Notes under the pieces: model-generated
The model's database searches: none
What the model was told of the DNA's origin: nothing
What the model saw: only the letters and a program-made list of their open reading frames with translations
Shown: one piece after another, positions 10,474-19,823 of the stretch
Numbering within the stretch: position 1 is the first letter of the stretch
Layout of the letters: the number at the start of each line of letters is the position of its first letter
Made by a program: the position numbers and the translations under genes
From: JBJMLO01 sp045805265
GTDB taxonomy: Bacteria; Actinomycetota; UBA4738; JACQTL01
Length of the DNA stretch: 64,000 nucleotides
NCBI GenBank assembly: GCA_045805265.1
Contig: JBJMLO010000016.1
Location: 62,001-126,000 of the forward strand
Reading direction: 5' to 3'

Positions 10474-11754
10474 TCAGGACGCCAGGAACCTGGCGACCAG
10501 GAACTTCCTCGTCTCCTGGGTCGCCCCTCGGTCCCCCGCCTCGACGATCCTTCCGTCCCCCTGAAGCACGAGAGCCGTCCCGTTGGCCTCGCCGAGGGTC
10601 GACAACGCGAGGCCCTGGTCCCCGAACCCGGTGTCGACGGCCCCGTTCCCGAACAGCCGAACCACCCCCATCTGAAACTCGGCGTCGACCTGGTGCCCGA
10701 GGCCGAGCAGGAGCTTCGCGCCGGATCGGAGGATCCTGTTGGGGTAGTCGCTGGTCCCTCCCAGGTCCCGGGTCACCAGCCCGCTCGGGCCGAACGACTC
10801 GTCCGGGTGGCCGTCGGCGCGGAACCTGATGAGCCCGACCTTGAACGTGTTCGGGCTGGTCCGGTACGGCCCGGCCACGACGATCTTGCCGGAGCCCACC
10901 TGCACCATCGAGTGCGGGCTGAGGTCCTCCCCCACGTCGTCGACGAAGGTCCCGCCGTCGCCGAAGCTCGGGTCCAGGGTGCCGTTGGGGCGGTACCACG
11001 CCATTCCCACCGAGGTGTTGGCGGTCGTGTTGGCGTCACCCGTCGCGACGATCGAGCCGTCGGAGCGCACGAGCATGTCGTAGGCGTAGGACTGCGTCCC
11101 CATGTTGGTGCTGACCTTCCCGTCTCCGCCCCCGAACGTCGCGTCGGGCGCGCCGGCCGAGGTGAACCGTGCGATCGCGAAGTGGTAGTCGCCTGCCGCG
11201 TTGTCGACCTCGCCCCCGACTACGAGCTTGCCTCCCGGCGCCTTGGCCAGGGCGTAGCCATACGAGGGGCCCGAGGGGTACTGGAGGATCACCTTGCCGT
11301 CGCCGGAGAAGGAATGGTCGAGGTGGCCGTCCGGGAGGTACCGGGCCACCGCCATGGCGGTTCCGGTGTATCCGCACACGACGATCTTTCCGCCGCCAGT
11401 CAGCACCACGTCGTACGCGACGTCGTCGTTCCCGGTGAGGTTGGTGACCACGCGGCCGTTGGTGCCGAACGTCGGGTCGAGCCCGCCCCCCGGCTTGTAC
11501 CGGGCGAGTGCCCAGGCCCCGTCGTCGGCCGTCACGTGGACAGACCCCGCGACGACGATCTTGCCGTCCCTCTGGACCACCACCGCCTGGCCGACGGCCC
11601 CCCCGACGAACGTCGTCGTGACCTGGCCGTCGCCGCCGCCGAAGGACGAGTCCAGGTCTCCGGCAGCGGCAGCTGCCGGCCATGCGCCAACCGTCGCCAT
11701 GATGCCGCCAGCACACAGCGCAAGGACGATCGACCCCAGCCTTGTGGGACGCAT
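10474..11754 (-). CDS. Secreted delta-60 repeat protein B (seven-repeat beta-propeller)
   Basis: 426 residues. The start is the ATG at 11754, chosen because GGAGG lies seven bases upstream; an earlier in-frame ATG lacks this. A signal peptide of about 30 residues ending AAAAA is followed by seven delta-60 repeats. Examples are GDLDSSFGGGDG, GGLDPTFGTNG, GHLDHSFSGDG and GTLDPSFGDGG, with GKIVVAG strands between. Like its neighbours it ends on an ARFLA strand. It is the middle member of a three-gene tandem family. Expected to be extracytoplasmic; ligand or function unknown. Confidence 0.85.
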   Translation of the reverse strand: MRPTRLGSIVLALCAGGIMATVGAWPAAAAAGDLDSSFGGGDGQVTTTFVGGAVGQAVVVQRDGKIVVAGSVHVTADDGAWALARYKPGGGLDPTFGTNGRVVTNLTGNDDVAYDVVLTGGGKIVVCGYTGTAMAVARYLPDGHLDHSFSGDGKVILQYPSGPSYGYALAKAPGGKLVVGGEVDNAAGDYHFAIARFTSAGAPDATFGGGDGKVSTNMGTQSYAYDMLVRSDGSIVATGDANTTANTSVGMAWYRPNGTLDPSFGDGGTFVDDVGEDLSPHSMVQVGSGKIVVAGPYRTSPNTFKVGLIRFRADGHPDESFGPSGLVTRDLGGTSDYPNRILRSGAKLLLGLGHQVDAEFQMGVVRLFGNGAVDTGFGDQGLALSTLGEANGTALVLQGDGRIVEAGDRGATQETRKFLVARFLAS

Positions 11755-11870
11755 GCGGTTTCCTCCCCTTCCCTGTGGGCGCATCAGACCACGCGGCCGT
11801 CCGCCGGGCAATGACCAAACCGACCCACCCACCCTCCGATGAGAGGAAGCATCGGCCCGGACTCGTCGGG

Positions 11871-13151
11871 TCAGGGCAGGAACCGGGCCGTTGCGAACGT
11901 ATCCGGGTCCGGTTGGACGTACGCGTAGCCGGTCGCCACGACGGCGGTGGACTGCGTCAGGCCGATCCCCCAGAACTGGGCGCTCCCCGGGAAGCCCGCG
12001 TGTGCCACGCCGTCGCCGGAGAACGTGTGGTCGAGCGTCCCGTTCGGCTTCAGCTTCGCGACCACGGCGTCGGACGGCCCGCCCTTCGGCCCCTCGGACC
12101 CGGCCAGCAGGAGCTTCCCGTCCGGCAGCGCCGCCATGGCCAGGACGTTGTCCGCGTCGCCGCCGAGATCCGCGAAGACGATCCCGTCGCCGCCCCCGAA
12201 TGAGGCGTCCGGCTGGCCCGTCTTGGTGAAACGGAGCAGGACCGCGTCGAGCGGCGAGTCCGTCTGGTTCCCGTTCCTGCCGTAGCCGGCCACGAGGAAC
12301 GAGCCGCCGGCAAGGGGCTCGATCCCCCAGCCCTCGGCATCCCCGCCCTCCAGCGCGACCACGAGGCCCGTGTTGTCGCCGCCGAACGTGGTGTCGTGGT
12401 GGCCGTCCGCAGTGAACCGGGCGATCGCGACCGCGAAGTTCCCCCCGGAGATGAACCCGGTCTCCAGGATCTTCCCGCTTGCCTGAACCGCGATCTCGCG
12501 CCCGAAGAGGTCGCCGTTGTGCGAGTGGAGCTTCGCGATGCCGCCGTTGCCGAACGATGTGCGGAGGCCGCCCTTGGGCCCGTACTCCACGACCGCGAAG
12601 TCACCGCCGGCCTCGCCGCCCACGAGGAACTGCCCGCCCGGCAAGAGCTCGATGTCCCAGCCGGCGTCCTCCCCGGCGGAGATGTCGGTGACCACCTTGC
12701 CGTCGCCGCCGCCGAACGTGGTATCGAGGTGGCCAGTCGGCGTGTACCGCGCGATCGCGAGGTTGAGGCCGGCCTGCCCCGCAACCAGGATCTTGTGGCT
12801 CGGCAGGATCTTCACGGCGTAGGCCTCGTCGTCGCCCGACGTCCACGCGGTGGTGATCTTGCCGTCGCCGCCACCGAACGCGGTGTCGAGGGTTCCGTTC
12901 GTCCGGTACCGCACCATGCCCCAGTTCCAGTTCGTGATGGTGGCCGTCTGCGCGGTGCCGACCACGACGACCTTGCCGTCGCCCTGCAGCGCGAGATCCC
13001 AGCTATCGCTGGAGTTGGCGGCGAGGGTCGCCCTCGCCCGACCGTCGCCGCTCCAGTTGTGATCGAGGCCGCCGGAGGCGGCCCACGCCGCCGCCGCCAC
13101 GGCGATCAGCGAACAGACGGTCAGCACCACGATCACCACGGTCCTGCGCAT
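11871..13151 (-). CDS. Secreted delta-60 repeat protein C (seven-repeat beta-propeller)
   Basis: 426 residues, first in transcription order of the three paralogues. The signal peptide MRRTVVIVVLTVCSLI... is cleaved near AWA-AS. Seven repeats follow, with turns such as GTLDTAFGGGDG, GHLDTTFGGGDG, GHHDTTFGG, GQPDASFGGGDG and GTLDHTFSGDG. One turn (GGLRTSFG) has lost the LD pair and the first is GGLDHNWSG. The C-terminus is an ARF strand, consistent with closed-ring topology. Function unknown. A gap of 116 bases separates it from protein B. Confidence 0.85.
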   Translation of the reverse strand: MRRTVVIVVLTVCSLIAVAAAAWAASGGLDHNWSGDGRARATLAANSSDSWDLALQGDGKVVVVGTAQTATITNWNWGMVRYRTNGTLDTAFGGGDGKITTAWTSGDDEAYAVKILPSHKILVAGQAGLNLAIARYTPTGHLDTTFGGGDGKVVTDISAGEDAGWDIELLPGGQFLVGGEAGGDFAVVEYGPKGGLRTSFGNGGIAKLHSHNGDLFGREIAVQASGKILETGFISGGNFAVAIARFTADGHHDTTFGGDNTGLVVALEGGDAEGWGIEPLAGGSFLVAGYGRNGNQTDSPLDAVLLRFTKTGQPDASFGGGDGIVFADLGGDADNVLAMAALPDGKLLLAGSEGPKGGPSDAVVAKLKPNGTLDHTFSGDGVAHAGFPGSAQFWGIGLTQSTAVVATGYAYVQPDPDTFATARFLP

Positions 13152-13315
13152 CCGGGATCCTCCCCTTCGTTCTCGTCTGCCAGGACCCGCGATCCCCCAA
13201 ATTCACGTCGCTTGGCCGTGGAGGTCCGGCGAGCAAAGGGAACCACGACCGCTCGACCGGAACAAGGACCTCAGAGGACCGGACACATCGGTCCGGACGA
13301 CCGGAACAGCGTCGA

Positions 13316-14461
13316 CTATTCGGCGGCGGCCGCGACCGGCTCTGGACCGATCGCCGTTCCAGGCCCGACGGCGTCAGCCTCGGCGGCGCGCTCGTCGGCC
13401 ATCTTCCGGGCCTCGGCCACGAGCACGTCCACGATCTCGGACTCGGGGATGCGGTTGGCCTGGACCTGGCCGTTCACGATGAGCTGACCGTACCCCTTGC
13501 CGGCCGCGATGCCCAGGTCGGCCTCGCGGGCCTCGCCGGGGCCGTTCACCACGCACCCCATGACGGCGACGCGGATGGGGGCCTTGAGGCCGCTTCGGTC
13601 GAGGGCCTCGTTCACCCGCTTCGTCAGCCCCAGCACGTCGACCTCCGCGCGCCCGCACGAGGGGCACGCCACGAGGTCGAGCCCGCGCTTCTTGAGCCCG
13701 AGGGACTGCAGGATCCAGTTCCCGACCTTGACCTCCTCGACGGGGTCGTCGGTGAGCGACACGCGGATGGTGTCGCCGATGCCCTCGGCCAGCAGCGTGC
13801 CAATCCCCACCGCGGACTTCACGCCGCCGCTCGGCATGGGGCCGGCCTCGGTAACCCCCAGGTGCAGCGGGTAGTCGCACGCCTCCGCGAGCATCCGGTA
13901 GGCCTCGATCATCTCCCGCACGTTCGAGTGCTTCACGGAGATCTTGATGTCGGTGAAATCCTCGTCCTCCAGCAGCCGGATCTCGGTGAGCGCGGACTCC
14001 ACCAGCGCCTCGGGCGTAGGACGGCCGTGCTTCGCCAGCAGTGACGGCTCCAGGGAGCCCGCGTTGACCCCGATCCGGATCGGGACCTCGCGGGCCTTGG
14101 CCTCCCGCGCGATCAACCGGACCTTGTCGGGAAACTTGATGTTCCCGGGATTGATGCGCAGGCCGTGGATACCGGCCTCCAGCGCGGCCATCGCGTACTT
14201 CCACTGGAAGTGGATGTCGGCGATCACCGGGACCGTGGACTTCGCCGCGATGGCCTTCAGCGCCTCGGCGTCCTCCCGGTGGGGGACGGCGACGCGGACG
14301 ATGTCGACGCCGGTCGCCACCAGCGAGGCGATCTGCTGGAGCGTCGCGTCGACGTCGTGGGTCTTGGTGGTGGTCATCGACTGGACGCGCACGGGCGCGT
14401 CGCCACCGACCTCGACCCAGCCAACCTTCACCTGGCGGGACTTCCGTCGCTCGTGGGACAT
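13316..14461 (-). CDS. ispG: (E)-4-hydroxy-3-methylbut-2-enyl-diphosphate synthase (flavodoxin/ferredoxin)
   Basis: Penultimate step of the MEP isoprenoid pathway, reducing methylerythritol cyclodiphosphate to HMBPP with a [4Fe-4S] cluster. The product is 381 residues from the ATG at 14461; a GTG two codons earlier is an equally possible start. A TIM-barrel domain with QSMTTTKTHDV and LRINPGNI is followed by the cluster domain. Its three cysteines are visible in ACPSCGR and MGCVVNGPGEA. A 25-residue Ala/Glu-rich tail ends the protein. dxr of the same pathway lies 4 kb upstream on the same strand. Confidence 0.96.
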   Translation of the reverse strand: MSHERRKSRQVKVGWVEVGGDAPVRVQSMTTTKTHDVDATLQQIASLVATGVDIVRVAVPHREDAEALKAIAAKSTVPVIADIHFQWKYAMAALEAGIHGLRINPGNIKFPDKVRLIAREAKAREVPIRIGVNAGSLEPSLLAKHGRPTPEALVESALTEIRLLEDEDFTDIKISVKHSNVREMIEAYRMLAEACDYPLHLGVTEAGPMPSGGVKSAVGIGTLLAEGIGDTIRVSLTDDPVEEVKVGNWILQSLGLKKRGLDLVACPSCGRAEVDVLGLTKRVNEALDRSGLKAPIRVAVMGCVVNGPGEAREADLGIAAGKGYGQLIVNGQVQANRIPESEIVDVLVAEARKMADERAAEADAVGPGTAIGPEPVAAAAE

Positions 14462-14503
14462 CGTCACGTCCAGTCTACGGCCGGGCCCGGCGTCCCCGGC
14501 CGG

Positions 14504-14953
14504 TCACTCGCCGAAGACGTGGAACACGACCTGCCGGTCGTGCGGGTCGTCCAGCTCGACGAGCAGCAGGCGCTGCCACCGTCCGAGCACGGGCTCGCCG
14601 GCCACCACGGGGACGGCGTGGGAGGTCGCACCGATGAGCATCTGCTTCACGTGGGCGTGGCCGTTCTGCCGCTCGTGGGGCTCGGCCAGGTTCTGGGTCC
14701 TGAGCTCCAGGTCGTCGTGCGCGTAGTACGTGTCGTCCGGAACGAGCGCCTCCAGCCGGCCCCGGAAGTCCGCCATCGCGCCGTCCTCCCACTCGTTGAT
14801 GAGCAGCGCACAGGTCGTGTGGGGACAGAACGCCACGGCCATGCCGTCGGTCACGCCGGCGTCCTTGATCGCGCTGCGGAGCTCGTCCGTGAGGTCGGTA
14901 TAGGCGAATCGGCGCTGGGGGGTGATCTCGATCGTCCGTGTGGCTGATCTCAC
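14504..14953 (-). CDS. YjbQ/UPF0047 family protein
   Basis: 149 residues of the YjbQ family, some members of which have secondary thiamine-phosphate synthase activity in vitro; the physiological role is not settled. The family motifs FCPHTTCALLINEWEDG and the C-terminal GRWQRLLLVELDDPHDR are present, with the conserved histidine in PHTT. The GTG start at 14953 has AGGAGG eight bases upstream and overlaps the histidine kinase stop (GTGA). It is therefore probably translated with the two-component system, a link I cannot explain functionally. Confidence 0.85.
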   Translation of the reverse strand: MRSATRTIEITPQRRFAYTDLTDELRSAIKDAGVTDGMAVAFCPHTTCALLINEWEDGAMADFRGRLEALVPDDTYYAHDDLELRTQNLAEPHERQNGHAHVKQMLIGATSHAVPVVAGEPVLGRWQRLLLVELDDPHDRQVVFHVFGE

Positions 14954-16461
14954 TCGGTTCCTCCTGTGCTCGCGCTGGCTCCCACCGCTGGGCGTCCCCC
15001 GGCGCCGGCGGGCGAAACATCCCCCGCCGCTGCCGGACCGGGTCCCTCCGGTGGCATGGCCCCGCCCGCCTCGGTCTCGGCGAGCGGAAGATCGAACGTG
15101 AATGCGCTGCCCCTGCCCGGCTCGCTCTCGGCGCGGACCCGGCCGCCGTGCGCCTCCACCACCGAGCGCACGATGGCGAGACCAATGCCGGTCCCACCGC
15201 GCCCGCGCGTCCGGGCGGCGTCGGCCCGGTAGAACCGCTCGAACACGAACGGGAGGTGCTCGGCCGGGATCCCGGGGCCCGTGTCGGAGACTCTGACTTC
15301 GCACCGACCGTCCACGACCGCAGCCGACACCGACACGGACCCGGTCGGCGGCGTGAAGCGCACCGCGTTGTCGAGCAGGTTGTACAGGACCTGGTGGACA
15401 CGCTCGCGGTCCGCCATGACCGCAGGCGCGTCGGCCGGAACGAGGTTCTCCGGCTCGGGCACGCTGGCCCCCCGGCCGTGGGCCGCAACCTGGACCTCGC
15501 CCACGACCTGGTCGATCAGGGGCCCGAGCCGCACGGGAGCGAGCTCCATCGGCACGTCACCCGACTCCAGGCGGGACAGATCCAGCAGCTGCTCCACCAG
15601 CCGGGACAGCCGCTCGGACTGCTGCAGCATGATCTGCAGCGTCTCGGGATCGGGCTGCTCCACGCCGTCGAGCAGGTTCTCGAGGTGCGCGCGGAGCGCC
15701 GAGATCGGCGTCTTCAGCTCGTGCGACACGTTGGCCACCAGGTCCCGGCGGAGCCGCTCCACCTGTTCCAGCTCGCTGGCCATGCGGTTGAACGCGGCGG
15801 CAAGCTGCCCCACCTCGTCGCGGGAGTCGGCCGACACCCGCGCCCCGTAGTCCCCCCGGGCCATCTCGCCCGCGGCCCGGGCCATCTCCCGCAGCGGCCG
15901 GGTCAGGCCGAGCGACAGCAGCCGGGCCATGGCCAGCGCGCCGCCAGCGGCGATCGCGCCGCCCAGCAGCAGCTGCCACCAGTAGTGCTTCAGGAATCCG
16001 AACGTGTCGCGCAGCCGGGCCAGCCATCCCGAGGTCGGCAGCTTCCGGACCGCGTAGACGGTGCCGAGCCACCGGCCCTGGTCGTCGTACGCGGGCAGCG
16101 CGACCAGGTTGTATCCCTCCGTCGAGCCGATGTGGAACCCGCGGTCCCGGATCACCGGAAGGCCCTCGGGTGGCGTCCCCCGCCACTTCCCGTCGGGCGT
16201 GAGGCGGAGGATCGTGACGCCCCCGGGTGGCTCGTACGAGGGCCGGGTCGAGGCCAGGCGAGCGGCGTCGATCAGCCGGAGTTGCTCGGCGTCTCGCTCG
16301 GATCCTCGAAGCGCGTAGCCCAGCAGCAGGTAGGTCAGCAGCACCGTCATCCCGACGGCGAACACGATGACGAACGCGAGCTTCGCCCGGATGCTCGGGA
16401 ACCGCTCGAGGAACCGCCGGCGCCCCTGCCGGCGGCTCGAAGACGACGGCCGGTCGCTCAT
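14950..16461 (-). CDS. Membrane-bound sensor histidine kinase
   Basis: 503 residues. A short basic N-terminus leads to a first membrane helix (about 26-50), an extracytoplasmic sensor loop of about 100 residues and a second helix near 160-185. A HAMP linker, HisKA with VANVSHELKTPISALR (phospho-accepting His), and HATPase_c with LLDNAVRF, DTGPGIP and GGTGIGLAIV follow. A Gly/Pro/Ala-rich tail ends it. The ATG overlaps the response regulator stop (ATGA), so the two form one operon with the regulator first. The signal sensed is unknown. Architecture resembles the PhoR/BaeS type. Confidence 0.93.
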   Translation of the reverse strand: MSDRPSSSSRRQGRRRFLERFPSIRAKLAFVIVFAVGMTVLLTYLLLGYALRGSERDAEQLRLIDAARLASTRPSYEPPGGVTILRLTPDGKWRGTPPEGLPVIRDRGFHIGSTEGYNLVALPAYDDQGRWLGTVYAVRKLPTSGWLARLRDTFGFLKHYWWQLLLGGAIAAGGALAMARLLSLGLTRPLREMARAAGEMARGDYGARVSADSRDEVGQLAAAFNRMASELEQVERLRRDLVANVSHELKTPISALRAHLENLLDGVEQPDPETLQIMLQQSERLSRLVEQLLDLSRLESGDVPMELAPVRLGPLIDQVVGEVQVAAHGRGASVPEPENLVPADAPAVMADRERVHQVLYNLLDNAVRFTPPTGSVSVSAAVVDGRCEVRVSDTGPGIPAEHLPFVFERFYRADAARTRGRGGTGIGLAIVRSVVEAHGGRVRAESEPGRGSAFTFDLPLAETEAGGAMPPEGPGPAAAGDVSPAGAGGRPAVGASASTGGTE

Positions 16462-17159
16462 CGAGGCTCTCCGTCCCGGAAGGCGTACCCGACCCCGTGG
16501 ACCGTGCGGATGAACCGGGGCTCGTTGCCGTCCTCGCCCAGCTTCCGCCGGATCCGGGCCACGTGGGAGTCGACCACCCGGCCGCCGGCGAAGTCCCGGT
16601 ACCCCCACACGCGTTCCATCAGCTGTTCGCGCGCGTACACGACGCCGGGATCGCGGGCCAGCGCGAACAGGATCTCGAACTCGAGCGGCGTGAGCCCGAC
16701 CTCCTCCCCGTCCACCTCCACCTCCCGGCGGGCCGGGTCGATGGTCAGCCCGCCCCGGTGCAGTGGCTCGTGGACGGCCGACTGCTGCATGCGTTCCTTG
16801 CGCCGCAGGATGGCCTTCACCCGGACCACCAGCTCGCGAAGGGAGAACGGCTTCGTCAGGTAGTCGTCGGCGCCGACCGCGAAGCCGGCCACCTTGTCGG
16901 CCTCCTCGGTCCGCGCCGTGAGCATCAGCACCGGAACCCACTCGTCCCGCTGGATCTGCTGGCACACCTCCAGCCCGTCCATCCCGGGCAGCATGAGGTC
17001 GAGCACGACGAGGTCGGGGTGCTCGGCGCGGTGCTTCTCGATGGCCTGCGGGCCGTCGGTAGCGACGACGACGCGGAACCCCTCGCTCGCCAGCCGGGCC
17101 CGAACGGCCTCGGCGATGGCCTCCTCGTCGTCGACGACGAGGACGGTTCGTTCGCTCAT
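16458..17159 (-). CDS. OmpR-family response regulator
   Basis: 233 residues. The receiver domain has acidic pocket DDEE (10-13), phospho-acceptor D54 in VVLDLMLPGMDG, LTARTEE and KPF near residue 102. A winged-helix DNA-binding domain follows with LTPLEFEIL and VVDSHVARIRRKLG. I chose the ATG at 17159; another in-frame ATG lies nine bases upstream. It is first in an operon with the histidine kinase and the YjbQ gene. Targets cannot be inferred. Confidence 0.94.
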   Translation of the reverse strand: MSERTVLVVDDEEAIAEAVRARLASEGFRVVVATDGPQAIEKHRAEHPDLVVLDLMLPGMDGLEVCQQIQRDEWVPVLMLTARTEEADKVAGFAVGADDYLTKPFSLRELVVRVKAILRRKERMQQSAVHEPLHRGGLTIDPARREVEVDGEEVGLTPLEFEILFALARDPGVVYAREQLMERVWGYRDFAGGRVVDSHVARIRRKLGEDGNEPRFIRTVHGVGYAFRDGEPR

Positions 17160-17255
17160 CACGCCCATCGTAGCCCGGGGGTGTGGAGGCGCCCCCGGCG
17201 GCGGTGTGGAGTTGTTGTGTCGCCGCCGCCGGTCGCGAGCAGCGCAAACCCCGTC

Positions 17256-18383
17256 TCAGGGACTGATCTGGATGGGTTTGAAGATGTCGAGGAACGTGAT
17301 GCTCACGAACCAGATCATGAGGAACGTCACCACCACGGCGGTCAGCGGGATCAGCTTGCGCGCGTCGACCTTCCGGCCGCGGAGCTTCTCCCACCCCACC
17401 ACCGCCAGGTGCCCGCCGTCGAACGGCGGGAGCGGGATGAGGTTCAGGATCCCGACGAAGACGTTCACGCCCGCCAGCAGGAACAGCAGCGCCCCGGCCC
17501 CGAACGCGGACGTGATGTCGCCCGCCGCGCGGGCGACGCCCACGGTCCCGACCGGGTCGTTCGCCGTCCGCTGGGCGCCGCCGAAGAGGAGGTCGAACAT
17601 GCGGCCGATCCCCTGCGGCCCGAACACCCGTCCGAGCGACAGGACCGTCTGCTTGACCACCTCCCCGATCTGCTTCGCGCCCGCGACCAGCGAGCCGACC
17701 GGCCCCTCCTTGCGCGAGACGAGCACGGTGCCCGCCTCGACGCTCACCCCGATCCGGGCCCGCTTCTCCTTCGGGTCGTACACGGGCGTCAGGTTGAACG
17801 ACAGCCGCCGCCCGTCGCGATCCACCACGAGGTGGATGGGCCGGTTCACATGGGCCTTGGTGAACGCGATGAACTGGTGCCGGCTGGGGTTTCGCAGGCC
17901 GTCGACCTCGACGACCTCGTCCCCCCCGTGGAGCCCGGCAACGCGGGCCGGAGAGGGATGACCGGCGATCTGGGGCTGGACGGCTCCGATCAGGGGCGCC
18001 ACGACCTTCGGCTGGCCGAAGAACCCGAAGAACGCGGCGAACAGGAAGAACGCGATGACGAAGTGGGTGGCCGGGCCGGCGAAGATGACCAGGGCCCGCT
18101 GCCAGGCGGGCTTCGCGCCGTAGGTGTGCGGATACTCCTCGGGGCTGATCTCCTCGTAGGGGTTCATCCCCGCGATGCGCACGTAGCCGCCGAGTGGGAA
18201 GGCCTTCACGCCGTATTCGGTCTCGCCGCGCTGGAACGACCACAGGCGCGGGCCGAAGCCGACGAAGAACTCCTCCACCTTGATCTTGAACGCCTTCGCC
18301 AGGGCGAAGTGTGCCGCCTCGTGGACGAGGATCACCAGGATGATGGCGACCACGAACACCACGATTCCGACGGTGCCGGACAT
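17256..18383 (-). CDS. rseP: Site-2 protease family zinc metalloprotease (RseP/M50)
   Basis: Intramembrane metalloprotease that cleaves transmembrane anti-sigma factors and signal-peptide remnants. 375 residues. HEAAH at 21-25 in the first helix supplies zinc ligands, and PPFDGGH in the penultimate helix supplies the third. A single PDZ region lies around AGLHGGDEVVEVDGL. Family length is 370-450. It lies 36 bases downstream of dxr, the usual dxr-rseP pairing. ATG start. Confidence 0.94.
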   Translation of the reverse strand: MSGTVGIVVFVVAIILVILVHEAAHFALAKAFKIKVEEFFVGFGPRLWSFQRGETEYGVKAFPLGGYVRIAGMNPYEEISPEEYPHTYGAKPAWQRALVIFAGPATHFVIAFFLFAAFFGFFGQPKVVAPLIGAVQPQIAGHPSPARVAGLHGGDEVVEVDGLRNPSRHQFIAFTKAHVNRPIHLVVDRDGRRLSFNLTPVYDPKEKRARIGVSVEAGTVLVSRKEGPVGSLVAGAKQIGEVVKQTVLSLGRVFGPQGIGRMFDLLFGGAQRTANDPVGTVGVARAAGDITSAFGAGALLFLLAGVNVFVGILNLIPLPPFDGGHLAVVGWEKLRGRKVDARKLIPLTAVVVTFLMIWFVSITFLDIFKPIQISP

Positions 18384-18419
18384 CAGGACTTCCGCGGAGG
18401 ACGCATCATGCTCGTGAAA

Positions 18420-19586
18420 CTACCGCTCGGCGAGCAGCTCGGCGGCGCGGCGGCGGGCCCAGGTGTCGGCCCGCTCCAGGCTCACCACCGACACGACCGG
18501 CGCTGCCTCGTGCTCGTCGACGATCGCCGCGACCACCTCGCCGACGCGGGTGAGCGGGATCTTGCCGTCGAGGAACGCCATGACCGCGACCTCGTTCGCC
18601 GCGTTCATGGCGGCCGGGTAGGTGGAGCCCAGGCGGCCCACCCGGTAGGCCAGGTCCAGAGCCGGGAACGCCTCGCGGTCGACCGGTTCGAAGGTCAGCT
18701 GCATCGGCTGCTGGGCGTCGGCCAGGCGCAGCGGCTGGATGCCCCCCGGGAGCCGCTCGGGCCAGGCCAGCGCCAGCTGGATGGGAAGCCGCATGTCGGG
18801 ATGGGCCATCTGCGCCATGACGGAGCCGTCGCGGAACTCGGCCAGCCCATGGACGATCGACTGCGGGTGGATCACCACGTCGATGGCCTGGTACGGGAGG
18901 TCGAACAGATAGTGCGCCTCGATGACCTCGAGCCCCTTGTTCATGAGCGTCGCCGAGTCGATCGTGATCTTGGGGCCCATCGACCACGTCGGATGGGCAA
19001 GGGCCTCCTTCACGCTGGCCTTGGACAGCTCCTCCCTGCTCCAGCCGCGGAACGGTCCGCCGGATCCCGTGATGACGACCCGGCGGAGGTCGTCGCGCCG
19101 CTCGCCCCGCAGGCACTGGGCCAGCGCGGCGTGCTCGGAGTCGACCGGGATCAGCCGCTCGGGCTCGCCCTTCACCAGGTCCATGACCAGCTCGCCGCCG
19201 ACGACCAGCGACTCCTTGTTGGCGAGCGCCAGGAACTTCCCGGACTGCAGGGCGGCGAGCGTGGGACCGAGGCCGGCCGCACCCACCATGGCGTTCAGCA
19301 CCATGTCGGCCTCGGAATCGCGTGCGAGGGAGACGACTGCGTCGGGGCCCGCCAGGATCTCGACGGCCCGCAGCCCGGCGAGCTTCTCCCGGAGCTCGCC
19401 GGCAGACTCCTGGTCGGCCACCGCGACGACGGGCGGCAGGAACTCCCGGATCTGACCCACGAGCAGCTCGTGTCCGGTCGACGCGGCCAACCCCAGCACC
19501 CGGAACCGGTCCGGGTTCCGCCGGACGACGTCGAGCGCCTGCGTGCCGATGGACCCGGTCGAACCGAGGATCGCAAGGGATCGCAT
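18420..19586 (-). CDS. dxr: 1-deoxy-D-xylulose 5-phosphate reductoisomerase
   Basis: Second step of the MEP pathway: NADPH-dependent rearrangement of DXP to MEP. 388 residues. The NADPH-binding motif GSTGSIG spans residues 7-13, followed by NKESLV, the catalytic-site segments PVDSEHAALAQCL and TGSGGPFRGW, and the HPTWSMGPKITIDSATLMNKG signature region. I use the ATG at 19586, which directly precedes the Rossmann strand; an ATG 66 bases upstream adds no conserved sequence. It is followed by rseP, and ispG of the same pathway is nearby. Confidence 0.96.
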   Translation of the reverse strand: MRSLAILGSTGSIGTQALDVVRRNPDRFRVLGLAASTGHELLVGQIREFLPPVVAVADQESAGELREKLAGLRAVEILAGPDAVVSLARDSEADMVLNAMVGAAGLGPTLAALQSGKFLALANKESLVVGGELVMDLVKGEPERLIPVDSEHAALAQCLRGERRDDLRRVVITGSGGPFRGWSREELSKASVKEALAHPTWSMGPKITIDSATLMNKGLEVIEAHYLFDLPYQAIDVVIHPQSIVHGLAEFRDGSVMAQMAHPDMRLPIQLALAWPERLPGGIQPLRLADAQQPMQLTFEPVDREAFPALDLAYRVGRLGSTYPAAMNAANEVAVMAFLDGKIPLTRVGEVVAAIVDEHEAAPVVSVVSLERADTWARRRAAELLAER

Positions 19587-19823
19587 GTGGTCCAGAGTAC
19601 CCCCGCCGTGCCCAATGCAGGGGAGGACCGGGCCACGAGCCCCGGAATTCACGCGATCGTTTCATGGCGTCGGGGGCTTGGCCCCCGACTCCCCCCACTG
19701 CCGGGCGACCGCCCTCGAGAAGTGGTGCGCCTTCGGCGCATTCATTTTCAGGACGCGCTCGCCACGGGTGTCGGCGGACTCGTCGAGGTTGCACTTTTCT
19801 TGGATCGGGCGGCGGCGAGCGCG
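19587..19823. repeat. cdsA-dxr spacer with two strong hairpins
   Basis: A 237-base spacer without a convincing gene. At 19669-19689 GTCGGGGGC-TTG-GCCCCCGAC forms a perfect 9-bp stem with a 3-base loop. About 45 bases further on, TGCGCC-TTC-GGCGCA (from about 19735) forms a 6-bp stem followed on the plus strand by T-rich TTCATTTTC. Such GC hairpins resemble dispersed palindromic (REP-type) units of GC-rich genomes, but I see only one copy here, so the repeat label is tentative. Neither has a T-run on the minus strand, where it would need one to end cdsA transcripts. Confidence 0.4.

Noticed and set aside
14950..18243. A minus-strand frame that would join part of rseP, the response regulator region and the histidine kinase in one protein
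   Set aside because: Only the kinase part (14950-16461) is real. Upstream sequence in this frame is an out-of-frame reading of the regulator and protease genes, and the kinase has its own ATG in an ATGA junction.
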